A stretch of 64,000 nt of DNA from Nissolia schottii (GCA_003254905.1 QANU01103492.1:251848-315847); one strand, 5' to 3'. Shown: positions 36,701-49,166, counted from the first letter of the stretch. Notes: generated by a model not told the origin, from the letters alone. A program made the numbers and translations.

Positions 36701-37029
36701 GGTGATTCGAGTAACGTGTACCATAAGATTGTCAGTGCTGCAGAGCATCCTCATTTAAGCATTCCAGAAACAGAGATTGGGAGGAAAAGAAGGCAATACC
36801 ATCGGCTTCTTCAACACTCTCTTGTTTTTGCATCAGGTGTGTTTCTTCTAGCTCCAACCTACCAGAACTTGATGCTTATACTACATATTTGCGCAACATC
36901 TATTTTTCCTTGTTCAGTGTTGATTTTTAAATCGCGCTCATTCTTGAATTTGCAGTTGGGACTGCTATGGTGGTTGTTGGTTTGGCGGCATTTCGTGCTT
37001 ATGCAGCGAGAAAGAACTCTTCTGCTTAG
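30797..37029 (+). CDS. MIRO: Mitochondrial Rho GTPase (MIRO), 14 exons
   Basis: MIRO proteins are calcium-binding GTPases anchored in the mitochondrial outer membrane, where they control mitochondrial shape and movement. Exons are 30797-31002, 31404-31536, 31640-31789, 32278-32454, 32576-32827, 33553-33621, 33773-33828, 34845-34926, 35004-35215, 35343-35412, 35602-35714, 36367-36517, 36650-36836 and 36956-37029. All phases fit, giving 643 residues; Arabidopsis MIRO1 is about 648. The first GTPase domain has P-loop GDRGTGKS at 19-26 and GCKLDL as its base motif. DTSS stands where classical GTPases have DxxG. EF-hand loops lie near 205-218 (DRDMDDALNDTE) and 325-338 (DTDKDRALRPTE), both with usable calcium ligands. 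The second GTPase domain has P-loop GSKNSGKS near 430-437. A C-terminal membrane anchor (VGTAMVVVGLAAF) precedes a basic tail. No breaks were seen. Confidence 0.96.
35861..36005. repeat. Microsatellites in MIRO intron 11
   Basis: A (TG)n run followed by (TA)n occupies about 35859-35896, and an (AC)n run occupies about 35993-36005. All lie between exons 35602-35714 and 36367-36517. Confidence 0.9.
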
Positions 37030-38284
37030 TCATCAAGCAAACGGTATGCTAGTTGTGCTTAAATTAGCTGTTGAATTCGTGCTCAATATGTGCATACTTC
37101 GCAACCTTGATGGGCAACCCAAAGTATGAATATTTGATGGAAATTAATAATTAATTTCATTTATCTTTGTTGTGAGGACGGATTGTGACCAGGCTTCCCG
37201 AATATGATTGCGCTCTTTTACGCTGATCTCTCCTTTAGTTTAGTAAATTACAATTACTTTATTTTATGTGTATTTTCACTTGTACAAAACTAATTCGAAA
37301 AGGTATATGCAATGGGTGTACGCGTGTGTAAATTGTAGATGCAAAGACATTCTATGAGATTGTTGTCACTATAAAAATTTATGAAGTGTGATCTCTTCAA
37401 TATTTGTTGGAATTCAATATAGATTTTCTATGATGTATTGGTGTAAAATGTTTTATATTGTTAATCAATCGTGATGACTTTTAATATAATTGTTATAACA
37501 CACAAATATTTTGAGTGACGTCTCATACATGATTAAATATTTATTTATGTATAATATGTACACGCGATAGGGAATTTAGATTAGACCTTATAATTATGTC
37601 ATTTTAATATGACTGGTCAAATTATTTTTTGTACATTTCATCTGAATCAAAGTGTATTGCTATGAAAGTGAGCCTATTAGATGATCTAAATTCATAGAAT
37701 TAATGGGGCGTTTGGAACCTTGTCTCCAAGATTACAAGGTAACCTAGATAGATTATCTCATACCAAGCACCTTGAAAGGTTGTTCATTTTGTGTTAAACA
37801 TGAGACTTTGGCACTTGAAGGAAGAGTAGTCACTTCTTTATCACTTGGCTACATATTCTATTGTAGTAAAATAATCTAATTAAAATATATATTATCTATA
37901 ATAAGTGTTGCTAAAAATAAATCCATAATTTTCAATTTTATCACAAATGACATTTAAATGACCATCAAGAAGAGTTATATATTCTTGTCACATATATGTT
38001 TGTTATGTTATAATAGTTCAATAATTATATATATATATATATATATTATACATAAAATATTTAAATTATTATTATTTGTGTTATTTCATTGTATTTATTT
38101 GAATTTTAATATATTTATTTAATTATATCCCGTTCAACAAGTGACCCAGTAACCCGATGAGGTAACCGGGTCGAGCCTTGAGCCAAGTTTAAAACTATGC
38201 ATTAATTTTGTTGAGTGTATTAGCATGAGTTTGTAGATTTGTGACTACCCAAAAAAAGCTCACCCCTACCTAAGGCTTTGTTTG

Positions 38285-38625
38285 ATAATATTATGATTCT
38301 TTAAAAACTGTTGAACTCTCTTAACTTTCCAAAAGTTGTTTTTGAAAATGTATAGTAGTATTGTGTAGTAAAATAATAAAAAAACTGCTCTCCATAAGTA
38401 GAAGACATAAAAATGTTATTTAACAAATAGATCGTTAAGTTACTCTTAAAATATAAAATGATTATAATGAATATAAATGATAAAATATCATTTCTATTTT
38501 AACATTATATTAATTATTAAATGACAGAATTAAAATTTTATTAAAGTTCAAGATTAATTAAATTTTTTTAAATTTTAGAGAGTCAGGCCACTAAGTATAT
38601 TTTGAAAACTCTTAAGAGCATCCCT
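38285..38625 (+). repeat. Dispersed AT-rich repeat, copy 2
   Basis: This copy matches 20797-21163 in the same orientation. Flanking GGCTTTGTTTGATAATAT text at 38273 may be its left end. It lies about 1.2 kb downstream of the MIRO stop codon. Confidence 0.65.
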
Positions 38626-39547
38626 AACTCTAAAAAATTGGGAGTAAAAACTCTTTAATTTTTTTATTTACTAAACACAAAATAAATTGACTTGTACTTT
38701 TAAAAAAAAATCACAAAACCCAAGTCTTTTCAAGAAAAATATGTTGCTAGTAACTGTTAACTCACCACTGCAATTCGCTTACTTTTCAAAAAGCAATGAA
38801 CATCTGGCCTACACAGACTAGTGAGAACAACATAGATATCACATGCACAAAAATTTTGATCACTCGTAAACTGGTAACCTTTACCAAGTCATGCACAAAA
38901 AGTTACTACTCAACCAAAAATTAATAATCGAGTAACAACCATTTTACTCTTAGTTTATTAGCAAACATCATATTTCCATGGGGATCTGTTCAGTGTCACT
39001 GTAAGCTAGTACCCAACCAACACAAAAAGGAGAATTCCTCAATCATCAACGGGAAGAAATTTGTGGGATATGAGAAAAACTGCACAATCGGGTGATGTGA
39101 AATGTTAACATGAGGAGATCTTATAATAATGGCTTGGAAGAGTTAAACTAGAAGATCTCATACTATTCACATCTCTGAACTCCGAAGTACTCTGCTGAAA
39201 AATTCTTAATAAGGTTCCAAGTAATAATGTTCTGAATCATTTCAATGCTCAATACTTTCAGTAATTACATTACAGTACAAACACAATAAAAATAAAAGAT
39301 AACAATAACTTATCACAAGACTGAGATATTAATTGTACATTAAATAAAACAAAACATTAATATTTTCTTTTTAATTACTCTAAGAGCAAACCTAACTAAA
39401 GATATCTGATCCTAAGTCCCTCAATGTGAATGAGCAGTGTGTACTACTACTTGGGCACGAATATCTCACTAGATCCTAGTCCTTCCTAATATATTCCTTC
39501 ACAAGTTTCTTTAGTCCTTTGCATTTCATTTCCTAATCGTCCTAGAT

Positions 39548-39613
39548 AGATAGCACTTGGTTCCTGATCACAACACACTCAGATAGCACTTGGTTCCTGA
39601 TCACAACACACTC
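39548..39613. repeat. 33-bp unit repeated twice in tandem
   Basis: Two identical 33-bp units beginning AGATAGCACTTGGTTCCTGA sit head to tail. Their perfect identity implies a recent local duplication or an assembly artefact. Confidence 0.95.
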
Positions 39614-40486
39614 AGATAGAGAATAAATAATGGGCTGAGAGCCATCAATTATTTTAACAAAAATGTTGCAAGTAGTGGCTTCAATCATATACATTTTTAA
39701 CCAAAACAGATAGTACAAGATGGCAAAGCTTTGCAGTAGAAGAGTCTCCCCTTGCCGGTTTTGTCAAAGGTGCTAGGAGAGAGAAGACAAGTGCCACTTC
39801 AACTATGCCAAATCATATCATGATTTAGTAGCCGTATGACAAGAAAATCTCCCCAAAGCCATGCAGGGTGTCGACACGTATGCACGTATCATTGCGGTAC
39901 TATGGTTTTGTACTAGTGTCTTGTAGACCTGATCGATTTGAATGTACAACGTTTTTTGTGCACTAGTGTCTAAGTTCGCGTTTTGTACAATTTTCCCTTT
40001 ATTCTAAAGTGCATATGGTCCCCATTTTCCTCGGGGGTTAATTTTATTCATTGTTTATCACCTCCTTTCATGAGTACTTTCTTCTGTTCCGGTGAATCTA
40101 GTGCCAAAAGGGGCACGAATCAGAGAAATTGTCCTCCCATTTTCAGAAGAGGGCTAATCCTATTGGCTAGAGCAAGTGGAACTTTAATTCTTTCGTGCTA
40201 CAAAAGTTTAGGTGGATTGAGTGTGACTCATCTCATCAACCACTGGACATACTTTCAGATTCTTCTATAGGTTCAAACCTATGCATAAATCATTCACTAA
40301 AATGATCATCGTATTTGTAGAATGTTTTGAACAAAGGTCACTTAAATTTAAGTGTAAATCATACTAAAAAATTTATAAAATTTTACTTTACAAGTATCAA
40401 CAACAAGAATGGAATCCGTGTCTTTATAAAGTATGATGTTCTTTAATTGCCAAATGTGTCTACCATGTTTGGTAGAGCTAGTGTCT

Positions 40487-40705
40487 TTAGGCTGCGTTTA
40501 GTACTAGGAGCAAGATAAGAGACAGAGACATGAGAAAAAATAATTTCTGTAATTTTTTTGTACATTATTGAAACTGAGACAAAGGGAATAGAAAACTTTT
40601 GACTGGAGGACATAAAATTGGGACCTAAAAGGATAAGAATTTTCTTTGTTTCTGCCTTCGTGTTTCTATCTCCCTGCTCTGTCCTTGGTACCAAACTCAA
40701 TGGTT
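40487..40705. mobile_element. Inverted-repeat MITE rich in GAGACAGAGAC-like text
   Basis: The left end (GCTGCGTTTAGTACTAGGA, then AGAGACAGAGACA) is mirrored on the right by TCTATCTCCC...GTCCTTGGTACCAAACTC. Arms of about 45 bp surround a centre at about 40600. This sort of element, with GTTTGGTAC near its ends, is common in legumes. No target duplication was identified. Confidence 0.6.
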
Positions 40706-40867
40706 CAATTGTTTTTATGCTCATGTTCATCTTCAAACCGTGTAGAATGGAATTTTCATGTACTGCGCGCTTGGCTACCCTTTGTTTAGCCAATTATTTT
40801 CTCTCATTTTAGTGCAATTTTAATATGATAATTGATATGTTTAAGTTCTAAGTAATATATTTAAGAT

Positions 40868-41830
40868 TAATACCCTATTAGTCTCTAAACTTTACTATTT
40901 TATTCTACTTGTTTCCTAGACTTTTAATAAAGACATATTAGTCTGAACTTTGCAAACGTTGAACTCATTGGTCCATTCGTCCATCAGACTCCTAATGGTC
41001 GTTGATGTGTCCGTTGACAATCCAAGAATCAACCTAACCCAAAAAAAAAAAATCAAGAACTACTTAGTCATTGCACCCTTCACCACCACCACCACCCACA
41101 ACCTCATTCTCACCACCATTTCTCATACCCCATTCCCATTCCCACTGTTACCACAACCACACCCTCCCCTCCCCTCACCTCCACCACTATAACACCCCCC
41201 ATTCCCACCACCACACTCTAAAGCTATTATTTATGTCGTTACAAATTTTTTCGCAAAGCATTGCTTAAAGTTCCAGATCATTGTCAAAAGTTTCAGAAGT
41301 GTTGTCAATGATCACTTAAGGATGTTATTATCTATATAGTTATAATTTATTTTTTAAAGGCAACACTTAAGATGTGTTTCCTAAAGTCTCCTTTATATGT
41401 TAGCCCCCTAACTTTTATGTCATCTTTCGACATTGCAGCCATGGTTAGAATGGTGTGTTGTGGTGGTGGAAATGAGGACTACTTTTGTAGTGGTGGGAAT
41501 GAGGGGAGGGGGTGTTGTAGTGGTGGTGCTAATGAGAATGAGGTATGAGAGGTGGTAGGCTCGAGGTCAAGGTAGAGGAAGTGGTGGTGGGGGGGGCGTA
41601 AGGACTAAGTAGTCTCAGGATGTTTTTCGTTAAGTTGGTTCTTGAACTATCAAAATGATGTCATTTTAAGGTTGACTAGGAGAAATGAGAGATAAAACAA
41701 CATTGTTAATGGACACGTCAGCAGCCGTTAGGGGTTTGATGGACAAAAGGACCAACGAGTCTAACATTTACAAAGTTTAAAGACTAATGTGTCTTTATTA
41801 AAGATCTAGGGATTAAGTAGGGCAAGAGGG
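40868..41830. mobile_element. Large foldback element, about 960 bp
   Basis: The left arm (about 40868-41210) and right arm (about 41445-41830) are imperfect inverse copies. The outer parts share CTTTAATAAAGACA and ATTAGTCT. The middle parts share the GTCCATCAAACC-like and CGTTGACAA/TTGTTAATGGACACG blocks. The inner parts are CACCAC-rich against GTGGTG-rich. A unique loop of about 230 bp lies between them. The arm text resembles the Mutator-type MITEs in the ALMT gene. I found no transposase and no certain target duplication. Confidence 0.75.
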
Positions 41831-44534
41831 TAACATGTTGAGAAAATACATCATTGACACACACACACCCCACTTTTTAATTTCTTGTTTTCAAAGTGTC
41901 TAAGATTTTTTTTTCCTTGATAGTTTGGTTTCATTAATCAAGGCAACGTGTCAAGAAAATACGTCGTTAATTACATCGATATCTGGTCATTGGATTCAAC
42001 AATACTTGACAAGAACAGGTCAAAACTCATTAAAATCTATCGTAGAAAATCCAATGAAAAATTAAAGCGTCTTCTCTTTAGAGAGGAAAGAGTACTATGA
42101 CCAACTCCGATTAAGGTAAAAATATCACTAACAATAGATACACACACAATCCATTTAAATCCAATCAGAATTAAAATAAAGAAAATAAAAGAAACAATAG
42201 GACCGTGATATCACAAAAATCCGTAGTTGTCCAAGCACTGTGTATAGAGGGGGGGGGGGAACAAACGGGACGGTTTCTTGTATTTTTCTTACTCTTACCT
42301 TAAATTGCTAAACATTTGGTAAATCTCGAGTGGCCAATAGCGGCATAGTGATGAAACCACATCATTAGTATAAGATTATTTTTTTAATTTGGTAGTACAA
42401 CTCTAGTACAATAATTTGGCGAAACTATTAGGTGCTCGTTAAACACAAGGTGAATTCACTGAATTGTGTGTACATATACCTAATGATGATAGGCTGATAT
42501 TTCTGCTTTGATTGATGGTAAGATATCTGCTAGTACTTTTTCTTTTTTTCTTTTTTATAAATATAACTCACCCGAAGAACCCATAAAGGGAAGCACACCA
42601 CACAGCAAATAACTACACAAAATCTGACACAAAAAATAGCAATTAACAACATCAAAACTAATTACACACATCAAACAAAGTCAACACCACAGTGCAACAC
42701 AACTCGAAACCACCACCACTACCAAATCAATTTGAGTAAGATAATCTTTTATTTTTTCACACCCAAATTTAAAATTGCTCATTACTTCTCAACTTAGATC
42801 CAACCCCTTCGACGATGTCATCAAGGGCGGAACCATGGTGAGGCACTCAAGCACTCCACAACATTCAATCACATCACACTAAAGCAACTAGACCAACCAA
42901 TTCGACTCAAGAAATACCAATTAATCCTCCCAAGCTGAATATATTCATATATGGTCTTTTTTCATTTTCCTAGTTCCCTTTTCTTTTCCCCACACCGTTG
43001 ATTAACCCTATATAACATACTTTCTCTAGCTCCTTCTAGTGTCATTTGTTTTTTTTTTCTCATATAGACTTTTATTTCTACACTTTCAAACCGTTCATAT
43101 AACACTAAAGAATCCACAAAGTCATACCTTTCTCTTGTGACCACTAATTGGGATTCATTGTCATGCTTGGAACATCTCCTTAGGACTCTTTGGGGCTTTC
43201 CACCACTTAGCCATACACTCCATAGTTGTGTCGCAAATTCACAATGAATAAATAGGTGATCCACTGTTTCTTCCTCCCTCTTGCGCATAACACACGCCAC
43301 TTGATCTTGAGGAATGATGTTCAGCCTTACTAGGCATTGTCTTGTATTCACCTTGTCAAGGATCACAAACAATGCCAACATTTCCACCTCTTGGTGGCAC
43401 AATTCCATTCCAAACATTCTTCATGAAGTTGTATGTTGTCACCTCCGATTGTTGAATTGTTCCAGCTTGTACCACCTGCAAAAAAGATTTAACATTAAAA
43501 ACACCATTATTATTAAACCTCCACACCACTCTATCTGTTTTCTCTCTATTCATATTCACTCTTGCGAGGATTAGATGCATGTAAGATAATAGGCCTTTTT
43601 TCCACTCAAACAAGTTTTTCCTCAACTAAAGGCTCTAAACCCAACACCACCCATCCCAAAATCCACACTCACCAATACAACACTCCTTTTGCTCTGAAAT
43701 ATCAAACATTTAAACTTCCTACACCCACTCAATGCTCCTCCCAAAACCTGATTTTACTTCTATCTCCCATATCCATCTTTATTCCTTCTGTTACGGACTA
43801 GCTTAATGCACCCAAATGGGCCTCCAAGTAACTCCACGGATCTTGGCCTAGAAGCCCAACCTAGCACCCCCAAAATAGCTAACCCGGGTCAAGTGGAGAA
43901 GAATCCGGACCCAAGAAGGGATCTCCGATGCTCGCGAGAGAAATCTGGGACTACAAAGGGATTCCCAGCAGCCTACCCGCCGATCCTGATGGGAGATCCT
44001 TGGGTATAAAAGGACCCACCCACCAGGTATGTATCAGAAACCTTTTCGATATATCACTCTCACTCTATCAAATTCTTACTTGGGCTTCAGAGTGCTTGCA
44101 AGCCCCCACCGCCATCTTAGAGATCTTCTAAGAAGCTTGGAGTCTAATAACCACCGAAGAACCTACTCTTCGGTACACTGATAGGTGGATTTTGGATCCT
44201 ATTTTATTATTCTATAGTTGAACATTGCATACTAAAAATGTGTGATTTTAATGCTTAATTAATATATTTTGCACATTATCCTCTTTTGTGAGAAATTGAG
44301 AAAAATGCAATTTTAAGCACTATTTTATCTTAGAAATTAATGTGTAGATTTCTTTTGATCTTTTTTAGTTTTCTATTTTAATTGCAGAAAATAAATTGTC
44401 AAGAGGATCAATGAAGATTTGATAAGATATAAATTTTAAAGAAGAGATTTGAAGAGAAGATTTGGACCAGTAAATGCAAGATTGAATTCAAATTCAAATG
44501 CAAGATTTTTAACGCTAACTTTGCCTCGGATTTT

Positions 44535-44600
44535 GATTCAGTGAGACTCGAACCTAAGACCTCTGTCATTCAGAGCAACGCCTTATCCACTAGACTAGCA
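44535..44600 (-). other. Degenerate tRNA-like sequence with intact Pol III boxes
   Basis: Read on the minus strand, this has an A-box (TAGTCTAGTGG), a B-box (GGTTCGAGTCT) and a 4-bp D stem, at tRNA-like spacing. It most resembles plant arginine tRNAs in GTGGATAAGGCG. The T stem and acceptor stem do not pair and the anticodon loop lacks U33, so it is not a working tRNA. It lies within the LTR-like relic and may be a tRNA pseudogene or the head of a tRNA-derived SINE. Confidence 0.5.
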
Positions 44601-44967
44601 TTACTTTTTGCAACATTTTATGCAATCATATTTATTAATATAATTTTCTTATTTAATTTTTCTTTTTAAAGAAACCCTAATCTAAAGAGTCCCCAGGACT
44701 CTCCAATACTTACACTCTCATCTCATCCGAATAACGTGAGAAAGCTTTGCTGGCATTTTTCTTTTTGTTTTTTGTTGGTAAAATGTCATATATCAGTGAT
44801 AGACCTGCCTGTGTATTTTTTTATCATAAAAAAGAAAAAATAAATATTAAAATAAAATACAATAAAATATGCAATTTTTAATTCTTCAAAAATAATCATA
44901 ACAAAGTATTATTTTTGTTAATAACTTGATTTTTTAATATAATAATATTCTAAAGTAAAAAACTGAT

Positions 44968-44990
44968 ATATATATATACACACACACACA
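44968..44990. repeat. (TA)n(CA)n microsatellite
   Basis: A short compound dinucleotide run within the relic at 43791-45616. Confidence 0.85.
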
Positions 44991-46610
44991 AAAAGTAATG
45001 CTATTCCCACCCCTACATGGAGGGGTAATTGTTGGGTAATTTTCTTAATATGTTGCATGCGGTAACTCTATATTAAGATTAATTCTTAGTAATATAGCGA
45101 TCGCAACACGATTGTAGGATTTATTGACTTAGGATTTGGGAACTTTTTGGGGGAACTAATTAGATTTAATTAATTTGTGCAATTAGAACATAATTGATAT
45201 GGATTTTAAATGCTGAGATCTTAGTTTTAATTCTTGTATTAATAAATGCTTAGAGGATTGACGATCGTAGTTTATTAAGTGAATTGCGTATTAGTTAGAG
45301 ATTTCAACTAATAAATAACATCCCCTCCTATAAATAATTAATTAGGAAACTAATGACAATTAATCATTGATCTAGAAACGTCGTATGCAGGATATTGCCT
45401 TTTATCATTGTTTATTTATTTGTTTTAATTTTCTTTTATTTTAAATTCAATCAATTCAAACCCCGAATTTAATTAAACTTTTAATTGGTTCTAATTGCTT
45501 CATTGAGAAACGACCTAGGTTAGCCCCCTTTACTACTTTTTGGGGATAATTTAGTTTTATAAATTATTATTTGATCGTAAGCTAAAATTAACGATGTTTT
45601 AGTCTGTGTCATATACCTTCAATGATCTTTTTTTTCCATCACCGGATCACCACAACCAAAATAATGAATAGTTTCTCACACTCCTCCATTTTTCTTCACT
45701 TGTTGATTTAAGAGTAGTTTTGATGGATTTAGCTCGTTGCACGAGCATACAATTTGTTTCCACAACATGCATTCTTCCTTCGAAAATCCCCACCACCATT
45801 TGAATAAAAGTGCAGGATTTTTAATCACTACATCACCAACACCCAAGCCACCAACATTCTTTGGCATTTGGATAGAGTTCCAACTAATTGTCACCATTCC
45901 ACGCCCCCCATCATTCTTTCCCCCAAAAAATCTAGATTATAGTGAGATTATCTTCTTGGTCACCTCCTTTGGCAGTCTGAAAATTCCCAAATAGTATACC
46001 GGAAGACTATTTAACACTGATTTGATGAGCACAAGTCTTCCCGCTTTTGAAAAGAGTTTTGTTTTCCATGTGGCAAGCCTCTCCGAAATACTCTCTATAA
46101 CAGGGTCCCATGTCTCTACTCTCCTTGGATTCGCACCCAAGGGGATGGCAAGATATCTAATAGGTAGTTTTGCCACTATACATTCCAACATATCACACAT
46201 CTCATCCGTCCATTGCTCTTCACAGTTTATAGCTATTAATGCCGATTTGTCAAAGTTAATACTAAGGTCTGCTAACATCCCTCAAAACATTCCAAAATCC
46301 TCTAATAATTCTTGATTATTTCACCATCATTTGGACAAAACAAAATAGTATTGATAGCAAACTGGAGATGGGAAAGTGGGGTTTTATTCTTTCCTACAAG
46401 CAAGCCCTCAACCAATACCAATTCTCTTGCCCGCTCAAACAGTCTATTAAGGACCTCTACCTCAAGGACAAAGAGCATTTGGGGCATAGGATCTCCCTGA
46501 CCCCTTTCCATATTAAATAGACTTATTGGAACCCCGTTCACCAATATAGACAAAGATGCTGACGAAATGCACTTTTGCACCCACTTTCTTCACTTAGGTC
46601 CAAAGCCCAA

Positions 46611-49050
46611 TTTCTATTAGTACCTTACACTTACACTTGTATGTGAAATGTTATTTTATTATTGAGTAAGGGAAATTTTTTTTCCTAGAACACATAATAA
46701 TTTCTCTAGGAATTTATAGGATACCAAATAGAAAGTCTTTTTGAAAATAAAGAAGTTTCTGATATAGATATATTTCTGATACAAAAATACTACATGTGCA
46801 CCTAATTTCATACACCCATATATACACCATTAATAATTGACAAACTTTATTCTCACTAGTGTACAAACATTACAAACTTGTAAATAATACTCTTAACTAT
46901 ACTTAATTAAGTGCACAAACATTACATGAGTTAAAATACAAATTTTATGTATATAAATACGGGGTATATGTATGGTGTATGATTTTTGGTGTATGTGTAG
47001 TAGAACTCTTTCTGATATTCCTTGCCAAGTATTTGATAGAGGTGGGGGCCTCAAAGGATACGCATTTGGATTCTCTGGCATCCATTGAGAAAAGATAAAT
47101 AAAAGGATTTGGGCTCGGGGAGACCACCATATGACCTATGTTTTCGTCAAAATATCCATCTAATATATCAAGATCCCCAAAGTAAAGAAAAATAGAGATT
47201 GTTGTGACGGTAAAAGAGTATGTTTATTAAGTGTAGAGTATATATTTAAAAAGATTCATAATTCATTATTTTAACATTTTGAGATAAAATGTAACGTTTA
47301 ATTTATTTTGTCTCACTTAATTCACTAATATGTAGCTTTCTTAGTCTCCCCTCCTAACATAGATAAACCTAAAAAAAAAAGAAGGCAAATAAACAAAGGA
47401 ATCTGGCATTTTGCTCCTACCCAAGATTTTAGAACATTGTAAAACTCTCCCAACTGACTAGCTAGTTAAGCTAGCTTAGGCCTTGTCTGCCTTATTGCAA
47501 AGCTAGAATATCTCAATTTCGTTGCTTAATTAATGGCTTACATGCAAAATATATGTTCTTTTAGTTTTGTACTATGTGGACCATTGTATTTATTCCTCCA
47601 TCTTCATGCATGGGATTGACCCCTGAAGTGCATCATGCTTATGGAAACGAGTCATCTCAATTTTAAAAATTACATATCATATTATTATGTGCTCATCTCC
47701 CTACATTAGTTTAAAATAAGTGACAACAATGTCATGTATAGTTTTTTTTAATAGTTAAATTTCATTATAAAGTCCAATGCTGAAGAAAGAGTACAATAAG
47801 GAATAATTCACCAAGACCCAAGAACGCTTAACAAACATAGATCGAGACTTATTAAAATTTCTCTAAAAACAATTAAGTGAAACAAAACTCAAAAAGGAAA
47901 AAAGAGTACTCTACCCACCATCCTTATACTTATTGAGGGACATAAGATAATTACTTAGGAGGATTGACCATAAGTCATGTATATTTCTAATTGAGATGAT
48001 TGTGGTTTGGTTATCAATAACATCTACTCCCAAAATGGTCATCAAAATTCCCTTAAAAACTCAATTTTAATTTATCTTTTGGGAACTAAAAGCTCAACCA
48101 CCAACTATGGCATTTGACAAGCATGATCGTGCACCATGGAGACTAGTCTGGTGGCCTTGGTTGGCAGTTACCCTGTGTCATGGGCCCTGTCCTTGTTTTG
48201 TGTTATATTCTTGTCTTCTTTCCCCTTATCATCATAACTTATAGAGATAATGGGTCAGATATACAAAATAATTACATAGCATTTACATGTAATCTACCCT
48301 ATCAGCTACTATGAAGCTATTGGCCATGCATTTAGCTTTGACCAACTTGCCAGCTACTTGGGGATATGTCTCAATGATGTTTGGTGTAATATACATATGG
48401 ATTTGATATACATAAATTGTGAACTCAAACGAAAATTCAATCCTGGCCTCTAGGGAAATTGAAGACCCTGAAGACATTGCACAAATGGATTGTGGATTGG
48501 GTCTATGACAAGGATCCAACAAATAGAATTTGATAATATAAAGTGGGAGTGAAAGGACTAGCTGGTAATCGAAATTCAGAATATGTGGCAAACAATAAAA
48601 GTTGAACAGGGTAGTAGCTATTAAAATTTGAGTGTTGGGAGTGGAAGACCTCATATATGTTAGTGGGGGGATACAATACAACTTTTGGCGTTTGGAATCA
48701 GCGAGACTAGAAGGCCTCTTAGTTTCTCCACGTGTGGAGTGACTTAATTGATAGAGAAATAATACAGGCTCAAAAAAAATAATTGGATTTTTTTATAAAT
48801 ATTATAAAATTGTTAGATAAATTAAAGAGATCAATTTTGATGCACTGATTTTATACCGTCATCAAACCTTGTATTATCACATCAATAAAAGTATTTGACT
48901 TACATATTCACTATCTTAAAAATCCCGTTATTACAAAACTTTTTTTACACTACTAATACATAATAATTAAATCCTAAAATAAAATGATATAATCTATTTA
49001 TTAATTCATTAAGTACATCCTATTATTCTAATACCAAGGAAGAATATCAT
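46611..49050. other. Spacer between two LINE relics
   Basis: The spacer holds MITE copy A (46782-46987). The rest is AT-rich. Open frames such as 48283-48681 on the minus strand show no recognisable protein family. Confidence 0.5.
46782..46987 (-). mobile_element. MITE family X, copy A
   Basis: This segment is the inverse of 60243-60455, with roughly four bases in five identical by eye. Shared blocks include TAACTCATGTAATGTTT, GCACTTAATTAAGTATAGTT and GAGAATAAAGTTTGT. The ends carry partly inverse text (ATACACCATACATA against ATGTGTGTATGAAATT). No coding capacity is visible, as expected of a MITE. The superfamily is undetermined. Confidence 0.75.
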
Positions 49051-49166
49051 AATTATACTTTTAATGGCAAAATTTGGGAATTGGAAATAAAGGAAATTTT
49101 GAAGCGTATCAAAAATGGCAAGATAGTGAGGATACGATAATGTACCTATTGAGGTATGAAAATTCC

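Larger units (their letters stand above)
37030..42535. other. Gene-poor spacer with several repeats
   Basis: No supportable gene. The spacer holds the second dispersed repeat copy (38285-38625), a 33-bp tandem duplication (39548-39613), an inverted-repeat element (40487-40705) and a large foldback (40868-41830). The open frame at 39983-40270 has no recognisable motif. A G-rich homopolymer lies near 42250. Confidence 0.55.
43791..45616. mobile_element. LTR-retrotransposon-like relic inserted in the L1 LINE
   Basis: This 1.8-kb block splits the L1 and is bounded by CCTTC on both sides (43786-43790 and 45617-45621), a candidate 5-bp target duplication. It begins TGTTACGG. A TATAAAAGG box lies at 44005-44013. 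Text near its far end (GAGAAACGACCTAGGTTAGC) resembles the 3' part of some plant Gypsy LTRs. No gag or pol is visible and I could not define paired LTRs, so it may be composite. It is a non-coding fossil, younger than the L1 it interrupts. Confidence 0.5.
42536..46610 (-). mobile_element. Degenerate L1-type LINE, interrupted by a later insertion
   Basis: This minus-strand L1-type element is in two parts. The upper part (about 45617-46610) encodes the end of the reverse transcriptase, with RGQGDPMPQMLF and LQFAINTILF, where the catalytic FADD is lost. It continues with AGRLVLIKSVLNSLPVYYL and WNSIQMPKNVGGLGVGD. The lower part (about 42960-43790) carries the zinc-binding tail, including RLNIIPQDQVACVMRKREEETVDHLFIHC. 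A T-rich tract at about 42536-42557 would be the poly-A tail on the other strand. The first half of ORF2 and all of ORF1 are missing. An imperfect CT(G/A)(C/T)TAGTAC at both ends may be its target duplication. It is a 5'-truncated, frame-broken copy. Confidence 0.85.

Noticed and set aside
39983-40270. 95-codon open frame as a gene
   Set aside because: No start context, motif or neighbouring exon supports it.
48283-48681. 132-codon minus-strand open frame
   Set aside because: Its composition is non-coding-like and no family is recognisable.
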